Source: Bradyrhizobium mercantei
Lineage (GTDB): Bacteria; Pseudomonadota; Alphaproteobacteria; Rhizobiales; Xanthobacteraceae
Length of the DNA: 64,000 nt
Direction of reading: 5' to 3'
NCBI RefSeq assembly: GCF_001982635.1
Contig: NZ_MKFI01000008.1
Span: forward strand, 1-64,000
Made by a program: the position numbers and the translations under genes. Below, piece by piece: positions 55,345 through 63,158 of this stretch. How positions within the stretch are numbered: the stretch's first letter is position 1; every line of letters starts with the position of its first letter. The notes beneath the pieces are model-generated. The model saw only the letters and a list, made by a program, of their open reading frames with translations. It was not told the origin of the DNA and made no database searches.

Positions 55345-56946
55345 ATGAACGAAGCAGACGTCGTCATCATCGGTGCGGGGCATAACGGCCTCACCTGCGC
55401 GGCCTATCTCGCGATGGCGGGGCTGCGGGTGAAGGTCGTGGAACGCCGCAAGGTGGTCGGCGGTGCCGCCGTCACGGAAGAATTTTGTCCGGGCTTCCGC
55501 AATTCGGTTGCCGCCTACACGGTGAGCTTGCTCAACCCGCAGATCATTTCTGACCTGAAACTTGCCGATCACGGCCTGCGGATCGTCGAGCGGCGCGCCC
55601 AGAATTTTCTGCCCGCGCCCGACGGCAGTTATCTGCTGACCGGCGAGGGCCGCACCGAGCAGTCGGTCGCAAAGCTCAGCCCGCGCGACGCTGCGGCGAT
55701 CGGCGTGTTTTCCGGCGAACTCGAAGCCATCGCCGACGTGCTGCGCCAATTCGTGCTGCGCGCGCCGCCGAACCTCGTCGAAGGGTTCGGCATCGGCGCA
55801 ATGAGCGAGGCCATCAACGCGCTCGGCACCGCCAACATCCTGCGGCGGCTGTCGCTGGAACAGCAGCGCGATCTGCTCGACCTGTTCACGCGATCGGCCG
55901 GCGAGATGCTCGACGAGCGTTTCGAGAACGACCTCGTCAAGGCGCTGTTCGGCTTCGATGCCATCGTCGGCAATTACGCCAGTCCCTACGCGGCGGGCTC
56001 GGCCTACGTGATGCTGCATCATGCGTTCGGCGAGGTGAACGGCAAAAAGGGCGTCTGGGGCCATGCGATCGGCGGCATGGGCGCGATCACCCAGGCGATG
56101 GCGAGCGCCGCGCGCAGCCATGGCGTCGAGATCGCGACCGATGCTGGTGTCCGCGAGGTGATCGTCGAGAAGGATCGCGCCTCTGGCGTCATCCTCGACA
56201 ATGGCAAGACCATCCGCGCCAGATATCTCGTCTCGAACGTCAATCCGAAACTGCTGTACACGCGCCTGGTGCCCGAGGGCGCGCTGGCAGGCGAATTCCT
56301 CGCGCGCATCTCACGATGGCAGAATGGGTCCGGCACGTTCAGGATGAACGTGGCGCTGAGCGCCCTGCCCTCGTTCAGCGCGCTGCCCGGCCCCGGCGAT
56401 CACCTCACCGCTGGAATCATCATCGCTCCAAGCCTCGGCTACATGGATCGCGCCTGGCGCGATGCGCGCGAATTCGGCTGGAGCCGCGCGCCCGTCGTCG
56501 AGGTGCTGATCCCCTCGACGCTCGACGACAGCCTGAGCCCGCCCGGCCAGCATGTCGCGAGCCTGTTCTGCCAGCACGTCGCGCCGCAACTGCCTGACGG
56601 CAGATCGTGGGACGACCATCGCGAGGAGGTCGCCGACCTGATGGTCGCAACCGTCGACCGCTACGCCCCCGGCTTCGCAAGCGCTGTGGTCGGCCGCCAG
56701 ATCCTGTCGCCGCTCGACCTCGAGCGGCAATTCGGCCTGCTCGGCGGCGACATCTTCCACGGCGCACTGACGCTGAACCAGCTGTTCTCGGCGCGGCCGA
56801 TGCTCGGCCATGCCGACTACCGCGGACCGCTCCGCGGTCTCTACCATTGCGGTTCCGGCGCCCATCCCGGCGGCGGCGTCACCGGCGCCCCCGGCCACAA
56901 CGCCGCGCGGGCCATCCTGTCGGACCATCGCGCGCTGTTTGCATAG
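55345..56946 (+). CDS. FAD-dependent oxidoreductase, phytoene desaturase-like
   Basis: 533 residues. N-terminal dinucleotide fold DVVIIGAGHNGLTCAAYLAMAGLRVKVVERRKVVGGAAVTEE, the CrtI/pyridine nucleotide-disulfide-like opening, and a C-terminal FAD contact LYHCGSGAHPGGGVTGAPGHNAARAIL. Such enzymes desaturate, isomerise or oxidise hydrophobic substrates. No carotenoid gene is nearby, so the substrate is open. GAAGCGG precedes the ATG. Confidence 0.9.
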   Translation: MNEADVVIIGAGHNGLTCAAYLAMAGLRVKVVERRKVVGGAAVTEEFCPGFRNSVAAYTVSLLNPQIISDLKLADHGLRIVERRAQNFLPAPDGSYLLTGEGRTEQSVAKLSPRDAAAIGVFSGELEAIADVLRQFVLRAPPNLVEGFGIGAMSEAINALGTANILRRLSLEQQRDLLDLFTRSAGEMLDERFENDLVKALFGFDAIVGNYASPYAAGSAYVMLHHAFGEVNGKKGVWGHAIGGMGAITQAMASAARSHGVEIATDAGVREVIVEKDRASGVILDNGKTIRARYLVSNVNPKLLYTRLVPEGALAGEFLARISRWQNGSGTFRMNVALSALPSFSALPGPGDHLTAGIIIAPSLGYMDRAWRDAREFGWSRAPVVEVLIPSTLDDSLSPPGQHVASLFCQHVAPQLPDGRSWDDHREEVADLMVATVDRYAPGFASAVVGRQILSPLDLERQFGLLGGDIFHGALTLNQLFSARPMLGHADYRGPLRGLYHCGSGAHPGGGVTGAPGHNAARAILSDHRALFA

Positions 56947-57162
56947 CTTGGACGACGCACCACGCGCCGCGGTCATGGCGCGGCAAGCTGTGGACAGGTC
57001 TGTTGAGAAGCTGTGGGACTACGGTGGAAGGACCTGGTGTCCCCTGGCAGCAAAGCCGGTGAGTATCCCGGTGGACTGCCTGTGGTGCGAGTGCCGACAA
57101 CCCCGGGGACAACCCAGTTGATGTCGTGTTGACAAGCTGCGTGGGGCGCTGTGGGCAACCGG

Positions 57163-57197
57163 TCAAAAAGAAAACACCGGGCGTCGTTGCCCGGTGC
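57163..57197 (-). terminator. Rho-independent terminator of the Flp pilin gene
   Basis: CACCGGGC, six-base loop, GCCCGGTG, perfect eight-base stem, with TTTTCTTTTT after it on the minus strand. It sits 28 bases beyond the pilin stop codon. Confidence 0.92.
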
Positions 57198-57224
57198 CTG
57201 CTCGAGAACGCCGTCTGCTAGATC

Positions 57225-57389
57225 TTACTTCAGCGAACCGGCAATCGTGCTGAACGTGCCGCTCAGCGACGTGCCGACACCGTTCACCGCAGCGATGATG
57301 GCGATGGCGATGCCGGTCGCGATCAGTCCGTATTCGATGGCGGTCGCGCCGGATTCATTCCGCAAAAACTTAACGAAAATAGCCTTCAT
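57225..57389 (-). CDS. Flp/Fap-type IVb pilin
   Basis: 54 residues, too short for long-frame searches. MKAIFVKFLRNESGATAIEYGLIATGIAIAIIAAVNGVG contains the prepilin cleavage G14-A15 (ESG/ATAIEYG) with the Glu at position 5 after it and the aromatic at 6, the Flp hallmark. The hydrophobic helix follows. Major subunit of Tad pili that attach cells to surfaces. No tad assembly genes are in the window, so this is a lone pilin gene with its own terminator. Confidence 0.93.
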   Translation of the reverse strand: MKAIFVKFLRNESGATAIEYGLIATGIAIAIIAAVNGVGTSLSGTFSTIAGSLK

Positions 57390-57560
57390 TGCAGCCCTGC
57401 CCTTGGTTGTGATGCCTTGGAACGAAGGGTGTTCCCGAGTTCCGCCACCGTAGTAGTACGGCGGTATCTAAGGTTGTCTGAATCGGGAACCTATCAATTC
57501 TCGCGATATTCGATTGAATCCGGCTTGAAATTTTAACAAAAAGCGCGCTACCGGCCTCCG

Positions 57561-58445
57561 ATGACCCCGTCGACACATCGCGCCAGCATCACCCTTTCCG
57601 ACGAACAGACCGCAAAGCGCGTGGTAGACGCGCTTTCCGAGATGTTTTTCGAGGATCAGGCGGCTTTTGCAGCCTTCGAGCGACCGGATGGCCGCTGGGA
57701 CGTCACCGTCCATTTTGCCGAGCCGCCGGATCAAACCTTGCTGCGCGACCTGGTCGGACAGGTGGTGCGACAGAATGTCGCATCGACTTTAGTTTTTGAC
57801 ACCGTGGAGGCCAAGGACTGGGTCAAGGCCAGCCTGGAGGACCTGGTCCCGGTCGCGGCCGGCCGCTTCATCGTCCACGGCCAACATGACCGGCACAGGA
57901 TACCCTCGAACAAGCTCGGGATCGAGATCGAGGCGGCCCTCGCCTTCGGCACCGGCCATCATGGCACCACGCGCGGCTGCCTGCTGTTGCTCGACCACGT
58001 GCTGAAGGCCTATCAGCCCCGCCGCGTGCTCGATCTCGGCACCGGGACCGGCGTGCTGGGGATTGCCGCCGCCAAGGCGCTGCACGGCAGGCTGCTGGCC
58101 AGCGACATCGATCCGCCCTCGGTGCGGGTCGCCGAGGAGAATGCCCGGCTGAACGGCGCAGGCCATCTGGTGGACGTGATCCGCGCCACAGGCTTTGCGT
58201 CGCCGCGCTTTGCCGAGGACGGGCCGTTCGACCTGGTGCTCGCCAACATCCTCGCCAATCCGCTGCGGCAGCTCGCCGGGCCGATGGCGCGCCACCTCGC
58301 CTCGTCGGCGCAGGTCATTCTCTCCGGCCTGCTGACGCACCAGGCGCCGGCGGTGATCGCCGCCTATCGCGCCCGCGGGCTGGTGCCGCTGCGGCACCTC
58401 AAGATCGAGGGCTGGAGCAGCCTGTTGTTGCGGTCAAGATCATGA
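57561..58445 (+). CDS. prmA: Ribosomal protein L11 methyltransferase
   Basis: 294 residues. The SAM-binding motif is RVLDLGTGTGVLGIAAAKAL (about 155-174) with LLASDIDPPSV; the catalytic-side FDLVLANILANPLRQLA matches the NxxxNP-type motif of PrmA. The PrmA signature AFGTGHHGTTRGCL lies just before. Trimethylates ribosomal protein L11. Divergent from the pilin gene. A hairpin overlaps its stop codon. Confidence 0.93.
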   Translation: MTPSTHRASITLSDEQTAKRVVDALSEMFFEDQAAFAAFERPDGRWDVTVHFAEPPDQTLLRDLVGQVVRQNVASTLVFDTVEAKDWVKASLEDLVPVAAGRFIVHGQHDRHRIPSNKLGIEIEAALAFGTGHHGTTRGCLLLLDHVLKAYQPRRVLDLGTGTGVLGIAAAKALHGRLLASDIDPPSVRVAEENARLNGAGHLVDVIRATGFASPRFAEDGPFDLVLANILANPLRQLAGPMARHLASSAQVILSGLLTHQAPAVIAAYRARGLVPLRHLKIEGWSSLLLRSRS

Positions 58446-58468
58446 TGCGAGGAAATCGCATCATGATC
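58438..58468. terminator. Hairpin at the end of prmA
   Basis: GATCATGATGCG, seven-base loop, CGCATCATGATC: a perfect twelve-base stem spanning the prmA stop codon. No T-run follows, so it may be a processing or stability element rather than a true terminator. Confidence 0.6.
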
Positions 58469-58482
58469 TCATGTCTTCGCTG

Positions 58483-58531
58483 GAGCATGATCCTCTCGGA
58501 AAACCGGTTTCCACTTTTCCGGATCATGCTC
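58483..58531. repeat. Palindromic GAGCATGATCC repeat
   Basis: Arms GAGCATGATCC and GGATCATGCTC around an inner CGGAAAACCGGTTTCC. This element type is dispersed in rhizobial genomes; the GATCATGCTCTAA end also occurs near 55.3 kb. It forms the entire leader of the next gene, ending four bases before its ATG. Confidence 0.8.
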
Positions 58532-58534
58532 TAA

Positions 58535-59041
58535 ATGACCTCGACCGGCAGACAGTGCGGCGACTGCACGCTCTGCTGCAAGGTGATGGCGATCGAGGAG
58601 CTGGCGAAGCCCGCCAACGCGTGGTGTCCGCATTGCAGGCCGGGCCGCGGCTGCCGGATCTACCCGAGCCGGCCGGCGGAATGCCGCTCGTTCAGCTGCG
58701 TCTGGCTGGTCAACGAGCTCCTGGAAGAGCACTGGAAGCCCTCTCGCTCGAAGCTCGTCCTGACCACCTCCGACGACGGTCTCGAGGTCCGATGCGATCC
58801 GGGCTTCCCCGACGCCTGGCGCAGGGAGCCGTATCGCAACGAGCTCAGGGAATGGGCGATATCCGGCGAGACGCTCGACATGACCGTCGTCATCATCGCC
58901 GGTCAGCGCATGACGCTGCTGACGCCGGAGCGCGAATTCGATCTCGGTATCGTCGGCCCCGATGAGCGGATAGTGCGTGAACTCGACGGCACCAAGGTCG
59001 TCAACGTGACCGTCGTGAAGGCGACTGAGCTCGATCCGTGA
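58535..59041 (+). CDS. YkgJ-type CxxCxxCC metal-binding protein
   Basis: 168 residues. N-terminal CGDCTLCCKVMAIEEL (CxxCxxCC) plus CPHCRPGRGCRIYPSRPAECRSFSCVWL, the Cys set of the UPF0153/YkgJ family, thought to bind zinc or iron-sulfur. The C-terminal half is beta-rich and unassigned. There is no Shine-Dalgarno; the palindromic repeat ends directly before the ATG, so initiation is atypical. Function unknown. Confidence 0.85.
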   Translation: MTSTGRQCGDCTLCCKVMAIEELAKPANAWCPHCRPGRGCRIYPSRPAECRSFSCVWLVNELLEEHWKPSRSKLVLTTSDDGLEVRCDPGFPDAWRREPYRNELREWAISGETLDMTVVIIAGQRMTLLTPEREFDLGIVGPDERIVRELDGTKVVNVTVVKATELDP

Positions 59042-59059
59042 ATGCGATCTGCGGGTTGG

Positions 59060-59263
59060 TTATTTCGGCGCGTCGGAATCGCGGCCGGCCGTCTCGGCCT
59101 TGTCCTGACCGGCGGCGCGGCCATGACTTGCTGCGCGCCTGGCACGCGCCTCGGTGAAGCGATCCAGCATCTGAACGATGACGCCACGCTGCTTCTGCTC
59201 GACCGGAGCGATCGGGCCGGGGGGCACCGGCGGCGAGATCTTCTCAAACGTGAATGCAGGCAT
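59060..59263 (-). CDS. Small conserved hypothetical protein, 67 residues
   Basis: Starts MPAFTFEKISPPVPPGPIAP with GAGGAG seven bases before the ATG. A helix VIVQMLDRFTEARARRAA follows, then a charged tail ending SDAPK. I recall similar short proteins with the FTFEKISPP opening in Bradyrhizobium, but no function. Convergent with the CxxCxxCC gene. Confidence 0.7.
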   Translation of the reverse strand: MPAFTFEKISPPVPPGPIAPVEQKQRGVIVQMLDRFTEARARRAASHGRAAGQDKAETAGRDSDAPK

Positions 59264-59454
59264 CGTGCATCTCCTCACCGTTGAGTTGAGACACTCCTGG
59301 ACACTCCCCGTACGCATGACCGATGACGTGCTGTGGACACCGTCCGGTCAGTTCTACTATGCCATGATTCAAGCATAAGTTATGCCAAAAATATGGTCAC
59401 GCTTGACTGCGCTTGTGCGGAGATCATGCTCGGCCCGAAGAGAGTGTGAAGGCG

Positions 59455-61284
59455 ATGTTCGAAGCCCATTTCCAGACGTTCGAAGAGCCCGAAGGCGGCG
59501 TGGCGCTGACTGCGCGGCTGAGCGCGCTGCGCGAGGAGCTGGCGCGGCGCAAGCTGACGGGATTTGTGGTTCCGCGCGCCGACCAACAGCAGAATGAGTA
59601 TGTTGCGGCCTCCGAGGAGCGGCTCGCCTGGCTGACCGGCTTCACCGGATCGGCCGGGCTCGCGATCGTGCTGGGCAAGGAAGCCGCCCTGTTCGTCGAC
59701 GGCCGCTACACGCTGCAGGCCGCCAAGCAGGTCGACCGCAAGGCCTGGCAGGTCGAGCCGCTGGTCGAGCCGCCGCCGGAGCACTGGCTGACCCGGCATC
59801 TGGCCGCCGGCGACCGCCTAGGATTTGACCCCTGGCTGCACACTTCTGCGGCAGCCGAACGGCTGGCGGCGGCCTGCGCCAAGGCCGGCGCCGAGCTGGT
59901 CGCCGTCGACAGCAATCCGGTCGATACGATCTGGCACGAACGACCGGCGCCGCCGCTCGGCCCGGTCACGATCCACGGCACGCAGTTTTCCGGCGAGATC
60001 GAGGCCGAGAAGCTGAAGCGCATCCGGCTCGAGATCAACAAGCTCGGCGTCGACGCGCTGGTGCTCTCCGACAGCCACGCGGTGGCCTGGACCTTCAACA
60101 TCCGCGGCGCCGACGTCTCGCACACGCCGCTGCCGCTGTCCTACGCGCTGGTGCCGAAGGACGGCCGGCCGGTGGTGTTCATCGATCACCGCAAGCTGTC
60201 CAACGCGACCCGCGACCATCTCGAGCAGTCCGCCGATGTCGAGGAGCCGGCGGCGCTGGCGCCAAAGCTCACCGAGCTCGCCAAGCGCGGCGCCTCGATC
60301 GCGCTCGACAGCGCAACCGCAGCCGACGCCCTGAGCCGCCTGATCGCGACTGCCGGCGGCAAGCCGGTGCGCGGCAGCGATCCGGTCAGCCTGCTGAAGG
60401 CGGTCAAGAACATCACCGAGATCGAGGGCACGCGATCAGCGCATCAGCGCGACGCGGTGGCGCTGACGCGCTTCCTCGCCTGGATCGACCGCGAGGCGCC
60501 CTCGGGCCACCTCACCGAGATCGACACCGTCGAGGCGCTGGAAACCTTCCGCCGCCAAACCGGTGCGCTGAAGGACGTCTCGTTCCCGACCATCGCCGGC
60601 ACCGGACCGAACGGCGCCATCGTGCATTACCGCGTGACGCGCAAGAGCAACCGCCGCATCGAGCCCGGCGACCTGCTGCTGATCGATTCCGGCGCGCAAT
60701 ATCAGGACGGCACCACCGACGTCACCCGCACCATCGCGATCGGCAATCCGACCGACGAGATGCGCGACCGCTTCACCCGCGTGCTGCGCGGCCATATCGC
60801 GATCGCCCGCGCGATCTTCCCCGACGGCACCACCGGCGCGCAGCTCGACACGCTGGCGCGGCAATATCTCTGGCAGGCCGGGATCGATTTCGAGCACGGC
60901 ACCGGCCACGGCGTCGGCAGCTATCTCAGCGTCCATGAAGGGCCGGCGCGGATCTCGAAGCTCGGCACCACGCCGCTGAAGCGCGGCATGATCCTGTCCA
61001 ACGAGCCGGGCTACTACAAGACCGACGCCTACGGCATCCGGATCGAGAACCTCGAGCTCGTGATCGGCACCGACATCGCCGGCGCCGAGAAGCCGGTCAA
61101 CGCCTTCGAGACGCTGACCCTGGCGCCGATCGATCGCCGCCTGATCGTGGTCGGCATGCTGAGCGAGGCCGAGCTGGCCTGGCTCAACGACTACCACGCC
61201 CGCGTCGCGCGCACGGTGCGCCCGCATCTCGACGACAACCCCACCAAGCTGTGGCTCGACGAGGCGACGGCGGCGCTGACGTAG
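59455..61284 (+). CDS. Aminopeptidase P-type M24 metallopeptidase
   Basis: 609 residues. Removes the first residue of peptides with Pro second. N-terminal creatinase-like domains (GFVVPRADQQQNEYVAASEERLAWLTGFTGSAG; LSDSHAVAWTFNIRG) precede the pita-bread domain. The metal ligands are Asp in LLLIDSGAQYQDGTTDVTRT (two Asp), His in GTGHGVGSYLSVHE, Glu in LSNEPGYYKTDAYG and Glu in IRIENLEL. Length fits the long, eukaryote-like XPNPEP1 form. The ATG chosen begins MFEAHFQTF. Confidence 0.93.
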   Translation: MFEAHFQTFEEPEGGVALTARLSALREELARRKLTGFVVPRADQQQNEYVAASEERLAWLTGFTGSAGLAIVLGKEAALFVDGRYTLQAAKQVDRKAWQVEPLVEPPPEHWLTRHLAAGDRLGFDPWLHTSAAAERLAAACAKAGAELVAVDSNPVDTIWHERPAPPLGPVTIHGTQFSGEIEAEKLKRIRLEINKLGVDALVLSDSHAVAWTFNIRGADVSHTPLPLSYALVPKDGRPVVFIDHRKLSNATRDHLEQSADVEEPAALAPKLTELAKRGASIALDSATAADALSRLIATAGGKPVRGSDPVSLLKAVKNITEIEGTRSAHQRDAVALTRFLAWIDREAPSGHLTEIDTVEALETFRRQTGALKDVSFPTIAGTGPNGAIVHYRVTRKSNRRIEPGDLLLIDSGAQYQDGTTDVTRTIAIGNPTDEMRDRFTRVLRGHIAIARAIFPDGTTGAQLDTLARQYLWQAGIDFEHGTGHGVGSYLSVHEGPARISKLGTTPLKRGMILSNEPGYYKTDAYGIRIENLELVIGTDIAGAEKPVNAFETLTLAPIDRRLIVVGMLSEAELAWLNDYHARVARTVRPHLDDNPTKLWLDEATAALT

Positions 61285-61322
61285 CGGCGTCGAGTTTACG
61301 TTCACCCTCTCCTCATACTCGG

Positions 61323-61491
61323 TGTCATCCCCCGCGACCCGTCTTCGCCAAGGCTTCGCCGGGGTAAAGGCGTTGGGCTCGCCGTAGCTTTAGCGAAGGC
61401 GGCAAGCGGGGGATCCAGTACGCCGCGGCCCATCGGATTAAAACTACTGCCTCTGGAATACTGGGTCCCCCGCTTTCGCGGAGGACGACAG
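61323..61491. repeat. Dispersed palindromic repeat, copy B
   Basis: Core CCAGTACGCCGCGGCC...CTCTGGAATACTGG (61415-61464) as in copy A. The left arm is extended by about 75 bases (GACCCGTCTTCGCC...GGCGGCAAGCGGG); the right arm is short. Fills most of the 357-base gap between the aminopeptidase and MFS genes; the rest of that gap shows nothing else. Confidence 0.85.
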
Positions 61492-61641
61492 TGGAATTCG
61501 CGGCCAACGGCGGTGAGGTAATTGCGCGAGACGAAACATCGCCGCGGCGTCGCCTGAAATCGCATGGGCGTATGCCGAAACACGCGTATTCGGCGCGAAC
61601 GGGCGCGCTACAGTCGTTCCACAATGCTGGATCGGACCTGA

Positions 61642-62934
61642 ATGCACGGCGTGATGGGCAAGCCGCCCGGCGCGGCCCAAGACAACACCAACGACAACAA
61701 CATCGCGACATCGAAGGTCATGCTGCTGATGCTCGTCGTGATGACGGGCGTGGCGCCGATCTCGCTCTACATGCTGGTCCCGGCGCTGCCGGTGCTGGCG
61801 ACGACGTTCGGCCGCGACATTTCGATCGCGCAGATGACGGTGTCGCTCTACATGGTCGGCATCGCGCTGTCGCAGCTGATCATGGGGCCGCTGTCCGACA
61901 AGTTCGGCCGCCGCCCGGTGCTGCTCGCTGGCCTCGGGCTGATGGTGACGGCCGGCATCGGCTCGGTGTTTGCCGAGACCCTGCCGCAGCTGATCGCCGC
62001 GCGCTTCTTCCAGGCGCTTGGCGGCGCCAGCGGCATGGTGATCAGCCGCGCCATCATCCGCGACCTCTATCCGCGCGAGCGGGTCGGCGCCATGATCAGC
62101 CTGGTCGTCGCCGCGCTGATGATCGCGCAGATGGTGAGCCCGCTGACCGGCGGTCTGCTGGAGACGACGTTCGGCTGGCGCGCGATCCTCTATTTCATCA
62201 CCGCGGCGTCGCTCGCCGTCACCATCTTCATCGCACTGGCGCTGCCCGAAACCCGCCGCGACCGCGCCGAGAGCTCGAGCTTTCGCGGCGATCTCGGCAA
62301 GCTGCTGCGAAGCCGCGCCTTCGTCGGCTATCTGTTGTGCCAGGTGCTGGCGTCGCAGATCATCTTCGCCTTCGCCGGCGGCGGCCCCTACATCGTGGTG
62401 ACCCAGATGGGCCGCAGCAGCGCCGAATACGGCGCGTGGTTCGCGATGACCGGGTTCGGCTACTTCGTCGGCAATTTGCTCTGCGTGCGGTTCGCGCCGC
62501 GGCATTCCCTCGAGAAGCTGATCTGGTTCGGCCTCGCACTTCAGCTCGGCGGCAGCCTGTTGAACCTGATCTGGAGTTTCACCGGGCTGAACCAGGCCCC
62601 GCTCTGGCTGTTCGGCACCCAGATGATCGTGATGATCGCCAACGCCTTCGTGATGGCCAATTCCGCCGCCGGCGCCATCAGCATCCGCCCCGAGGCCGCC
62701 GGCACCGCCTCCGGCGCGATGGGCTTCCTGCAGCAGGGCATCGGCTCGCTGATCTCGCAGTTCGGCGCCTATCTCGGCGGCCATTCGACCACGACGCTGC
62801 CGCTGACATCGGCGATCTTTGCGATCTCGATCGCCTGCGCCTGCACCATGATCTTCGTGGTGCCGCGGCGGAACGTGGTGGTGAGCGAAGAGCTGATCGC
62901 GCAGGCCGAGGAGGATGAGACGGGGATGATGTGA
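61642..62934 (+). CDS. Bcr/CflA-type multidrug MFS pump
   Basis: 430 residues, twelve helices. Signature loop PLSDKFGRRPVLLAGL after helix 2, and the motif C-like ALMIAQMVSPLTGGLLETTFGWR in helix 5, place it in drug/proton antiporters of the Bcr/CflA branch. GISLYMLVPALPVLATTFG (here APISLYMLVPALPVLA) is typical. Flanked by two copies of the palindromic repeat in opposed arrangement. Confidence 0.92.
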   Translation: MHGVMGKPPGAAQDNTNDNNIATSKVMLLMLVVMTGVAPISLYMLVPALPVLATTFGRDISIAQMTVSLYMVGIALSQLIMGPLSDKFGRRPVLLAGLGLMVTAGIGSVFAETLPQLIAARFFQALGGASGMVISRAIIRDLYPRERVGAMISLVVAALMIAQMVSPLTGGLLETTFGWRAILYFITAASLAVTIFIALALPETRRDRAESSSFRGDLGKLLRSRAFVGYLLCQVLASQIIFAFAGGGPYIVVTQMGRSSAEYGAWFAMTGFGYFVGNLLCVRFAPRHSLEKLIWFGLALQLGGSLLNLIWSFTGLNQAPLWLFGTQMIVMIANAFVMANSAAGAISIRPEAAGTASGAMGFLQQGIGSLISQFGAYLGGHSTTTLPLTSAIFAISIACACTMIFVVPRRNVVVSEELIAQAEEDETGMM

Positions 62935-62963
62935 GGAGCGGCGCTCGCGCCCCCACGCTCAAC

Positions 62964-63134
62964 TCGTCATCCCCCGCGAGAGCGGGGGATCCAGTACGCC
63001 GCGGCCTATCCGCTCAACAACGATTGCCTCTGGAATACTGGGTCCCCCGCTTGCCGCCTTTGCTAGAGCTTCGGCGAGCCCAGCCCCTTTACCCCGGCGA
63101 AGCCTTGGCGAAGACGGGTCGCGGAGGACGACAG
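62964..63134. repeat. Dispersed palindromic repeat, copy C
   Basis: Same core (62991-63041) and same orientation as copy B, but the long arm is on the right (63050-63122) and reads as the reverse complement of copy B's left arm. Short arm GCGGGGGATCC on the left. Lies between the MFS pump and ligA ends. Confidence 0.85.
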
Positions 63135-63158
63135 CGGTGAGTGCGGAGGCGCCGCGCC

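Noticed and set aside
56947..57224. Replication origin
   Set aside because: Several GTGTTGACAAGC and TGTGGACA-like words suggested DnaA boxes, but no AT-rich unwinding region or clustered consensus TTATCCACA is present.
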